64,000 nt of DNA, taken from positions 1,364,001 to 1,428,000 of the forward strand of contig CBDDEH010000004.1 in the NCBI GenBank assembly GCA_965226865.1. Reading direction: 5' to 3'. The translations under genes and the position numbers were made by a program. Positions 9,514-15,999 of the stretch are shown one piece after another. The stretch comes from CBDDEH01 sp965226865. GTDB lineage: Bacteria > Chloroflexota > Dehalococcoidia > Lucifugimonadales > JAGWBF01. The notes beneath the pieces were generated by a model. That model saw only the letters and a program-made list of their open reading frames with translations. It did not search any database and was not told where the DNA came from. Position 1 is the first letter of the stretch, and each line of letters begins with the position of its first letter.

Positions 9514-10066
9514 AACTTTTACTTTGACCTGCACAAAAAGCGGAAACGAGTGGGAACTCAAGGGAAACTCGGGCACCACTTCGGTAGAGGACAACCCTCA
9601 GGAAATACAGGCTGAGAACATCAGTTTCAGTGGTGTCGCGCATAGCGCCTGGCACGAAATCAACTGCATCGGAGTAAGCGAACCAAAGGAGCTTGTTGTT
9701 TACTGGTACGACCGCGGAGCGAAAGTGTACGACGTTACATTACAGGACGGACAAAGCGTGGATCTCACCGCAGAGTTAACCCTTAAAGCCAAGGTCGCGA
9801 AGGCAGAGACCCACAAGGTGAACATATTGGAACGGAAGGTAGTCCTTGACAAGGACCTGGAAATCGACATAGCGGCAGGACAAGACAGTGGCGAGAAGGA
9901 TTTTAAGGTGACGTGCCAGTTCAACGGAACAAACTTCGACCTTGTTGGCGCAGATGGAACCTCCAAAAACCAAACCGTATTCAAAGTTGACGGAAAACAC
10001 ACGAGCCATACGACCAAAACCTTGATTTCGGTAACAATCACCTGTGAGCAGAAAGAAGAGGAGTAG
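9514..10066 (+). pseudogene. Lipoprotein paralogue A, 3' part (split by IS)
   Basis: This is the continuation of 7088-7506 after the IS. The reading FTLTCTKSGNEWELKGNSG, FSGVAHSAWHEINC, ELVVYWYDRGAKVYDVTL, VNILERKVVLDKDLEID and a final VTITCEQKEEE is shared residue for residue in most places with paralogue B at 11.1-11.66 kb. Paired Cys within beta-strand-like segments suggest a disulphide-bonded extracellular domain. It ends at TAG 10064. A 14-bp-stem hairpin follows at 10132, as it does in paralogue B. Confidence 0.8.
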
Positions 10067-10131
10067 GCCTACGATCCAAACCCCGCGACCTGACTAGGTC
10101 TGAACCAGCGATCCCCGAGCAACGGAATCCA

Positions 10132-10167
10132 GGAGGGGCCCAGCAGCTAGCGTTGCTGGGCCCCTCC
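10132..10167 (+). terminator. GC-rich hairpin after lipoprotein paralogue A
   Basis: Perfect 14-bp stem (GGAGGGGCCCAGCA / TGCTGGGCCCCTCC) with an 8-nt loop. The T-tract is weak. The core GGGCCCAGCA...TGCTGGGCCC recurs after paralogue B. Confidence 0.75.
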
Positions 10168-10199
10168 TCATTGCATCAAACCGAGTTACAACAAGGGTC

Positions 10200-10228
10200 T
10201 TGACATGTGTTGTTATATATGATAATAT
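10200..10228 (+). promoter_or_regulatory. Near-consensus sigma-70-type promoter
   Basis: TTGACA at 10200-10205, a 17-bp spacer, then TAATAT at 10223-10228, in a locally AT-rich stretch. The HTH gene starts about 65 bp downstream. It is the clearest promoter in the window. Confidence 0.85.
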
Positions 10229-10294
10229 ATCACTAAATAAAGTCATATGCGGACTCTGCAAGTGATTTAGACAGGGTCTGAGAAAGGAGCCACA

Positions 10295-10507
10295 ATGCAG
10301 CTGATGACCATCGAAGACCTGGCCGAGTACCTGGGTGACTCAAAGCAGACCATCTACAAGTACATCCGGGAGGGTACCGCTCCGCCGTACATTCGAATCA
10401 GCTCCAAGAACATCAAGTTTGACAAGGCAGACGTCGATCAATGGCTCGAGGCGAGAAAGGTCCATCCACTCGATGGGCAAACTAAGAAACAAGGAGACAC
10501 ACAATGA
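10295..10507 (+). CDS. Helix-turn-helix DNA-binding protein (excisionase/AlpA-like)
   Basis: A 70-residue protein behind GAAAGGAGCCACA. MTIEDLAEYLGDSKQTIYKY is a classic MerR/excisionase-type winged HTH, followed by a wing (PPYIRISSKNIKFDKADV) and the DVDQWLEAR ending typical of 'helix-turn-helix domain-containing protein, excisionase family'. Its stop overlaps the ATG of the next gene (ATGA), so the two are co-translated from the promoter at 10200. It could regulate its own operon or be a leftover recombination directionality factor. No integrase is visible nearby. Confidence 0.85.
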   Translation: MQLMTIEDLAEYLGDSKQTIYKYIREGTAPPYIRISSKNIKFDKADVDQWLEARKVHPLDGQTKKQGDTQ

Positions 10508-10761
10508 GTGAGGCAAATTACAATCCATCACCGAAGATGACAGGTGCTGCAAATGCGTCCATTGTCCTGGGAGTAGGGGTATTCTTCACCGGCGGCCTGA
10601 CTGGCGCCCCCGCGGTTTTCTATGGGCACAAGGCCCTCTCGCGGATTCGCAAGAATCCGGCGATCCAGGGATACGGTAGGGCGCTAGCGGGCACTATCCT
10701 TGGCTACCTGGGTCTGGCCGCCCTTGTCCTAATCGTGCTAGGCGTTCTCCTCCGCGTCTAA
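10504..10761 (+). CDS. Small DUF4190-like membrane protein
   Basis: 85 residues. The ATG overlaps the HTH stop codon by four bases. After a short polar N-terminus there are two hydrophobic helices (about 15-38 and 58-84) separated by GHKALSRIRKNP, the GH.AL..I loop of DUF4190. It terminates just before a rho-independent terminator. Its pairing with an HTH protein in a two-gene operon is clear. Function unknown. Confidence 0.8.
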   Translation: MSEANYNPSPKMTGAANASIVLGVGVFFTGGLTGAPAVFYGHKALSRIRKNPAIQGYGRALAGTILGYLGLAALVLIVLGVLLRV

Positions 10762-10786
10762 TCGGACGGTCCAGGGACAGACTATG

Positions 10787-10823
10787 AAGAGCAGGGCCCT
10801 TGGTTGTGCCTTGCTCTTTTTTA
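10787..10823 (+). terminator. Rho-independent terminator of the HTH/DUF4190 operon
   Basis: AAGAGCA (10787-10793) pairs with TGCTCTT (10811-10817), extended by GGC/GCC inside, followed by a T-run. Confidence 0.85.
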
Positions 10824-10970
10824 CCGTCGGGTCCCGGTATCGCCCAGCATCTTAAGTGCCTTCTTAGCCTACAGCAAGCACTCCAACATGAGCTGAATAC
10901 CCCTGACCTATGCTGTAATCTATCCTAACCCACCACGAAGGACAGAGCCCCAAAACATGAGCCCGGTGCC

Positions 10971-11063
10971 ATGGCCAAATACGAGCTGATTTCGTCGGAC
11001 AGCCACGATTATGAGCCGCCCGACCTTTGGACGAGGAGGATTGCATTGACGAAACACTCGTAA
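10971..11063 (+). pseudogene. Orphan 5' end of an Amidohydrolase-2 gene
   Basis: ATGGCCAAATACGAG opens about 24 codons reading AKYELISSDSHDYEPPDLWT. This is the same N-terminus as the hydrolases at 15664 (GYRIISSDDRVMEPPDLWT) and 57844 (DYKIISSDTHSFEPYDLWT). Identity ends abruptly at about 11042, where the sequence becomes lipoprotein paralogue B (GACGAAACACTCGT). It is a recombination scar and not a gene. Confidence 0.75.
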
Positions 11064-11661
11064 AAGATTCACCGTCACGATCGCCGCCGGAACCACAAAA
11101 GGTGAAAAATCTTTTGATTTGACCTGCACGAAAGAAGGGAACGAGTGGGAGCTCACGGGAAACTCGGGCACCACTTTTGTAGAAGACAACCCCCAAAGCA
11201 TACAGGCTGAAAATACCGCTTTTAGTGGGGTCGCCCATAGCGCATGGCACGAAATCAACTGCACCGGGCTGGGCGAACCAGCTGAGCTCTATGTTTTCTG
11301 GTATGACCGTGGCGTGAGAGAGTACGACGTCACATTAAAGGATGGAGAAAAAGTGGGCCTTACCGCAGAGTTGACCCTCAAGGCTAACACGGCCGAGGAA
11401 GAGGTCCACGAAATGAACATTTTGGAACGGAAGGTCGTCCTCGAAAAAGACCTTGATATCGAGATAGCTACCGGAGACAAGATCGGCGAAAGCCTGGTGA
11501 TCATTGAGTGCAAGTACAACGGCTCTAATTTTGACCTGCATGGCGCTCACGACGTCTCAAAGAACCAATCGGTATTCAACGTCATCGGAAAACACACCGT
11601 CTACACCTCTACCGTCTCAAAGCCGGTGACGATAACCTGTGAGCAGGAAGAAGGAGAATAG
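11043..11661 (+). pseudogene. Lipoprotein paralogue B, 5' end lost
   Basis: This matches paralogue A from DETLV onwards. The signal peptide and linker are missing because the 5' half was replaced by an amidohydrolase fragment. A one-base deletion in the A-run at 11061-11064 shifts the frame; correcting it gives FTVTIAAGTTKGEKSFDLTC. The remainder is open: FSGVAHSAWHEINC, FWYDRGVREYDVTL, MNILERKVVLEKDLDIEI, ending VTITCEQEEGE. It ends at TAG 11659 and is followed by a hairpin equivalent to the one after paralogue A. Without a signal or start codon it is unlikely to be expressed as a lipoprotein. Confidence 0.75.
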
Positions 11662-11682
11662 CCCCGAACATCGTTCCAAGGC

Positions 11683-11718
11683 GAGGGGGCCCAGCAACAG
11701 GCGTTGCTGGGCCCCCTC
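11683..11718 (+). terminator. GC-rich hairpin after lipoprotein paralogue B
   Basis: Perfect 16-bp stem, GAGGGGGCCCAGCAAC with its complement, 4-nt loop. It is shared in core sequence and position with the hairpin at 10132, which indicates that the duplication included the terminator. Confidence 0.8.
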
Positions 11719-11740
11719 TCATGTCTAGCTTTTAGCGCGG

Positions 11741-12955
11741 CTAGCTCATGTTGGCCGACGGTGCTTTGATATGGATCGCCGCAAATACGGCTACCATGGA
11801 CATCATGAGAAACCCGGCCAGCACGTAAGCATCTCCGGCACCGGTCCGGCGTACCAGTGGCTCGCTGATGATGGGCGAGAGGAAATGGCCCAGGAAGAAT
11901 ACCGATGTCAGTCCCCCCATCGCCCGCCCTCGTACGGATAAGGGTGATACAGAAGATATCCATGTAATAAGGTTCGGAAGTACCACTCCCAGACCGAGGC
12001 CCGCCACCGCGAGGCCAACAAGGATGATCCCGTAGCTACTCGCAAGACCGATCACCAAATACCCGGCTCCCATGAGGCAGAACCCTAACGCCGTCATCCT
12101 GATCACGTCAAGGCGTGCGCTCATCCACCCGTACATAAGCGCAGTCAGTGAGTTGAAGATGTTAATGTCGGCGATGGCAATCCCTACCTGTAATCCGCTG
12201 GTGTCGCCCAGGTCCTCGAGATAGAAGGGCAGTTGAGTGTGAATCATGAAGAAGAGCACATTTGCGATCAGTCCTATTCCATAGATGGCGGCGAACAGTT
12301 TGACGGGGATGGGCTCCCGCTTAGTCTGAATTGAGGGTTTTTCAACTGCTGTGCTTTCCGACAAAAGGGCTGCGCCTTTAACTCTCGTCGGTTCATAGAT
12401 GTAACGCAGAACAAGTGGCAGGGGTGCCAGACCCACCAGATATATCAAGAATGGGGCTCTCCACGAGTAATCAGCCAACAGCCCGCCAACTATTACTACG
12501 ACGAGGGCGGAAACGCCAAAGATTCCCGCCATCGAGCCCACCATCTGAGCCCGTTCTCGACCGCTGAAGTAATCGGCGACCAGGGTGAAATTGCTGGTCA
12601 TTATTCCTGCCGTAATCAGACCCAGCACGGCGCGGGTTGCCAAAATCCCGTAAACCGAGTCGATAAGAAAGCCAGAGGCGCCTACGAAAGAAAATAGCGA
12701 GATAGATATCACCAGCAGAGGCTTCCGCCCCCATCGGTCTATCGTGAATCCGGCTATTGGCCCCCCGAGAGCGATGAAGAGGGCCGTTACAGTTAGAACG
12801 ATCTTGACAAGGAATTCGATGTTACCAACATCGGAGAAATGTTCTTTCATTGCTGGCAGTGCTGGCGCAATGGTGGCGCTGGCCACGATAACCAGCGAAC
12901 CTGCGGCGAACAGTGCGGCTTTTTGAAGGGCAGGGCTATGTGTATGTTGGTTCAA
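11741..12955 (-). CDS. MFS transporter
   Basis: 404 residues with about twelve hydrophobic helices, an inner-membrane secondary transporter. The first-loop motif G-x-x-x-D-R-x-G-R-K/R appears as GFTIDRWGRKPLL (about 68-80). ADYFSGRERAQMVGSM matches the later conserved segment of drug/proton antiporter-like MFS proteins. A charged central loop (residues about 195-225) separates two six-helix halves. The substrate cannot be read from sequence. The gene stands alone, converging with paralogue B. An 8-bp inverted repeat (ACAGGTAG/CTACCTGT, 12974-13016) lies upstream and could be an operator. Confidence 0.9.
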   Translation of the reverse strand: MNQHTHSPALQKAALFAAGSLVIVASATIAPALPAMKEHFSDVGNIEFLVKIVLTVTALFIALGGPIAGFTIDRWGRKPLLVISISLFSFVGASGFLIDSVYGILATRAVLGLITAGIMTSNFTLVADYFSGRERAQMVGSMAGIFGVSALVVVIVGGLLADYSWRAPFLIYLVGLAPLPLVLRYIYEPTRVKGAALLSESTAVEKPSIQTKREPIPVKLFAAIYGIGLIANVLFFMIHTQLPFYLEDLGDTSGLQVGIAIADINIFNSLTALMYGWMSARLDVIRMTALGFCLMGAGYLVIGLASSYGIILVGLAVAGLGLGVVLPNLITWISSVSPLSVRGRAMGGLTSVFFLGHFLSPIISEPLVRRTGAGDAYVLAGFLMMSMVAVFAAIHIKAPSANMS

Positions 12956-13405
12956 AACAGCAAATAGCGCAGAACAGGTAGGTGGTTGGAATATGAAACG
13001 CCTAGGTACTACCTGTTGGTGCAGCCAGCTAGTATAGCGGTCAGCGAGTAAGTGGACTACCTATAACACCGTTACGTTGTGGACTCAGTGTCAACCAGCG
13101 GAGGACGGCTCCCGATTCCCACTTAGTCGGACCACCGTCAGATGTACCGGGTCTCACATTAGGACCACCCCTTTTTTGGTCGTTTGATGAGCCCGTTTCC
13201 GTGGAAAAGGCTGTTGGAATCCGCCTAACAAGCGTTGGCAGCCGAGAGTCCATGAGGGGGGTCTCAGGGAAACCCCTGCGGTGAAAAGGCCCAGTTCGGT
13301 CGTATGTTCGGCAGGCTAGTCCCTAACGCGGCGCATCACTATAATACACTCTCACCACGCACACCGATTGACTCATGATGGGTCAGCAACCAAGGAGGCT
13401 CCGAA
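12956..13405. other. Intergenic region with dispersed repeat copy 2
   Basis: No gene is supported. The region contains the inverted repeat ACAGGTAG...CTACCTGT (12974-12981 and 13009-13016) and repeat copy 2 at 13069-13093. CCAAGGAGG before 13406 is a strong ribosome binding site. Confidence 0.5.
13069..13093 (+). repeat. Dispersed 35-bp repeat, copy 2
   Basis: CGTTACGTTGTGGACTCAG followed by TGTCA; the right third (CTATCTGA) is absent. Confidence 0.75.
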
Positions 13406-13552
13406 TTGACACAAGCCACTTCACCTCAACAAGAGATACAGCAGCAGGCAGGCAAGATACTTTCTCAAGTTGCTGGATATCGCCACGGCTTCAGAAACGT
13501 TGGTGTCATCGAGTTCACCCCAGTTCACGCTTTGACGTATGGACTGAAATAG
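13406..13552 (+). CDS. Small ORF, 48 aa, possibly a gene fragment
   Basis: A TTG start sits 9 bases after the strong Shine-Dalgarno AAGGAGG. The peptide begins TQATSPQQEIQQQAGKIL and has GYRHGFRNVGVIEFTPVHAL near its end. Composition is protein-like with a Gln-rich helix. I do not recognise it. The strong ribosome binding site argues that it is, or was, translated. It may be the intact start of a longer gene cut at 13550. It lies 63 bp upstream of a VOC-family gene. Confidence 0.4.
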   Translation: MTQATSPQQEIQQQAGKILSQVAGYRHGFRNVGVIEFTPVHALTYGLK

Positions 13553-13615
13553 CGGCACCTTCTGGTGCTAAAGTCATCTTTCTTGGGTGTTCAGATATGG
13601 AAAAAGGAGGGACGG

Positions 13616-13954
13616 ATGATCAAAGGTATGCATGGTCTGTTCTTCACTCCCGAGGCGGATGCGGCATGTAGCTTCATCCGAGAAAAGTTAGGGTTTGCCC
13701 ATGTTGACTCAGGAGATGGCTGGTTGATCTTCGACGTACCTAAGGCGGAGTTCGGCATTCATCCGGGTAACGACACCCATCACGAGATTTCCTTCTGGTG
13801 CGACGACATCCGGGAAACGGTCGAGACACTCCAAGGGAAAGGAGTGATCTTCAAAACGCCAATCGAGGACCGTGGCTTCGGATTGGTTACCACTTTCGAA
13901 TTGCCTGGGGGCGTGGACGTGCAGTTGTATGAGCCAAAGCATGCCCAGCCTTAG
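13616..13954 (+). CDS. VOC (glyoxalase/bleomycin-resistance) family protein
   Basis: 112 residues from an ATG preceded by AAAAAGGAGGGACGG; this ribosome binding site decides against the longer ORF start at 13565. One VOC module is visible: residues about 5-45 are the first beta-alpha-beta-beta-beta half (CSFIREKLGFAHVDSGDGWL), and about 50-112 the second half (HHEISFWCDDIRETVETL, GVDVQLYEP). The metal-ligand positions are plausible (His near the start, Glu in VQLYEP). Such proteins dimerise into metalloenzymes or resistance proteins. The substrate is unknown. Confidence 0.85.
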   Translation: MIKGMHGLFFTPEADAACSFIREKLGFAHVDSGDGWLIFDVPKAEFGIHPGNDTHHEISFWCDDIRETVETLQGKGVIFKTPIEDRGFGLVTTFELPGGVDVQLYEPKHAQP

Positions 13955-14013
13955 TGCCACCATTACCCGAGTATCTAATTACCGGGGTCGATCTTTGCGA
14001 GGGGCGCAACAAC

Positions 14014-14505
14014 ATGGCACACAAACTTGTTCAAGGTGACAAACTACCCGATATCACGATCAACGTGATCGACGGCCGTAGTCTTGACCTCCCTCGCGAC
14101 ATGACGGGCCGATACCTGGTCCTCCTTTTCTACCGAGGCAACTGGTGATCTCACTGCCGGCGGCAGTTAGCCAGCTACCAAGTCAATTTGAGCGAGCTAG
14201 AGGATCTGGGTGCCATGGTGGTGGCCGCCACCGTTGATGACCGGGAGTCTACGGATGTTATGGCCTAGGAGAATGGAATCACGTTTCCTATCGCATACGG
14301 ACTCGAGGAGGGACAGCTAGGGGCATTTGACCCCTGGTGGGTCGATGACAAACACGGACACTACCCCCAACCAATGGAGTTCCTGGTCCTCCGGGGAGGG
14401 ACGTTGTTCGGCTCCCTGTACGCCTCGGGTCCTATAGGCCGGATGCAGGTAGACGAAGTTTTGATCTCCATTCGACGGCGTGAAAGGCTGAGACTAGGAC
14501 CTTAG
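14014..14505 (+). CDS. Candidate selenocysteine redoxin (UGA at redox Cys), with a later TAG
   Basis: From ATG 14014 (GAGGGGCGC upstream) the frame reads as an AhpC/TSA-like redoxin: LVQGDKLPDITINVIDG, then VLLFYRGNW, then UGA at 14146, then SHCRRQLASYQ. In this family the motif is RG(D/H/N)W-C-x-x-C, so UGA replaces the first Cys of CxxC and the second Cys is kept (U-x-x-C). A 6-bp hairpin (ACTGCC/GGCAGT, loop GGC) begins five bases after the UGA. The same frame continues to a stop at 14503 (163 codons) with good similarity (VVAATVDDRES, ENGITFPIAYGLEEG). A TAG at 14269 interrupts it, so this copy may be dead or contain a sequencing error. Confidence 0.65.
14153..14167 (+). promoter_or_regulatory. 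Possible SECIS-like hairpin after UGA 14146
   Basis: ACTGCC (14153-14158), loop GGC, GGCAGT (14162-14167). Loop G is at position 1. The loop lies only 10 nt past the UGA, shorter than usual for bacterial SECIS elements. Confidence 0.35.
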
Positions 14506-14546
14506 TGGGCAGATTGCTAGCGACCGGCACAATGCCTTTCGGCTTC

Positions 14547-15664
14547 TCAGAAGGGGTACACCCTGGCGGCGTTCCCACCGGCGATCTTAGCCTTCTCCTC
14601 CTCGGTGCAATCGGCCAGGATCTCGTCCAGAATCTGCCGGCTCTTGGGGAAGGTGGACTCGATGTGGGGATAATCGGACCCCCACTGGAGGTTGTCCACA
14701 CCTATGACGTCCCGCAGTCTTATGCCCAGGGCATCTTCCTGGAATCCCAGAAACACGTTACGACGGAAATAATCGCTGGGAAGCATGCCCTCATCATAGC
14801 GGTGCCAGTGTTTCAACTGGGCCCTCTGGGTATAGGTGTAGTCCAACCGCTCTAGGAAGCTGGCGGCCCAGGAGAGCTCATGTTCGACTGAGCCCACCAC
14901 AAGTTTGGGATAGCGTTCGAACACGCCGCCGAAGATCATCTGGGAAAGGGACATGCGTACCCAGTAGTCCACGTTGCAGAGGAACTCGGGCCCTATGGTC
15001 TCAATGTCCACCAGCTCCGGCACCGAGCCCGGGCGGTTGGTAACCTCGTGAAGGGAGAGGGGCATCCACAGGTCCTGGGCCGCAGCCCAGAAGGGCTCGT
15101 ATTCGGGCAGATGATAGCCCCTCCCGGGGGGAGGAAATACGGGGATCATAGCCCCTGAAAGCCCCAGCTTCTGGCATCGCTCCAGCTCCTCCACAGCCCA
15201 CTGCGTATCATCCAGATTGATTATGGCAATACCCTTTAGCCGTTTTGGATCGGCACTGCAGTGCTCCGCAAGCCAGTCGTTGTAGGTCTTTGCCAGGACA
15301 TTAAAGAGCTCGGTGTCTGGCACCGAATAGAGAAACATCCCTGGTTGGGATAGAGTATGCTTGCGTCAATGCCATCCAGGTCCATGTCCTCTATACGCTT
15401 CTCGGTGTCATAGCCACCAGGCCGGACCCGTTCAAAACTGTCGTTGAAGGACAGGTTCTCGTTACCCTCAAACCTCATCCCCGTCTGGGCCCCCGACGCA
15501 AGGGTCAATCCCTTTATTCCATCGGTGAACCACCAATCGTCTCCATCATCGAGGCGGACAACGCGAGGTGCCCGATCCTTGAACCTGGGCTCCACCCGGC
15601 TTGTCCACAGGTCCGGCGGCTCCATCACACGATCGTCCGACGATATTATCCTGTAGCCGCCCAT
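14547..15664 (-). pseudogene. Amidohydrolase-2 family hydrolase, one frameshift
   Basis: The ATG at 15664 is 9 bases past AAGGAGG, better than the upstream GTG. The N-terminal half reads GYRIISSDDRVMEPPDLWT ... MDLDGIDASILYPNQG. The frame then breaks at plus-strand CCC 15339-15341 (one base missing) and continues MFLYSVPDTELFNVLAKTYN to GSVEHELSWAASFLERLD, QWGSDYPHIESTFPKSR and VYPF. The intact protein would be about 372 residues, the same size and order as the gene at 57844. It has the TIM-barrel Asp in GSDYPH and the upstream His ligands of the family. It probably hydrolyses or decarboxylates an organic acid; the substrate is unknown. Confidence 0.85.
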
Positions 15665-15828
15665 GGTGAGCACCTCCTTCAGAATCGCCTACATCATACC
15701 TGCGGCGCCGTATTCGAGACAAGTCCTACGTAACGACGGCACTGACCCACTAACCTCTATTGTCGATCCTTCAGAGGCCCGATTCTTTAGAGGCCTCAAA
15801 GAACAAAATCTGAGGCTTGAACACAACT

Positions 15829-15864
15829 TCGTTACGTTGTGGACCCGGTGTCATTATCTGAAAC
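15829..15864 (+). repeat. Dispersed 35-bp repeat, copy 3
   Basis: CGTTACGTTGTGGACCCGG, TGTCATTATCTGAAACG; a full-length copy with two to three substitutions. The ends CGTT and AACG are complementary. Confidence 0.75.
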
Positions 15865-15919
15865 GTGGTAATGGCAACTATGGCATCTCTTAGCATGGGA
15901 TTCGAAGTTGTAAAAGAAG

Positions 15920-15949
15920 TTGTCCCCTGAATTCGAACAAATGTATGAT
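15920..15949 (+). promoter_or_regulatory. Candidate promoter of the substrate-binding lipoprotein
   Basis: TTGTCC, 18-bp spacer, TATGAT, about 50 bp upstream of the ATG at 16000. Moderate match only. Confidence 0.4.
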
Positions 15950-15999
15950 ATACTACCGAAAATGTTCCTTCAAAGGGCAGGGAAGCTAGGAGGTTAGCT

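Larger units (their letters stand above)
15665..15999. other. Divergent intergenic region with repeat copy 3 and a candidate promoter
   Basis: No gene. It holds repeat copy 3 (15829-15864) and TTGTCC/TATGAT (15920-15949) ahead of the substrate-binding protein gene. Confidence 0.5.
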
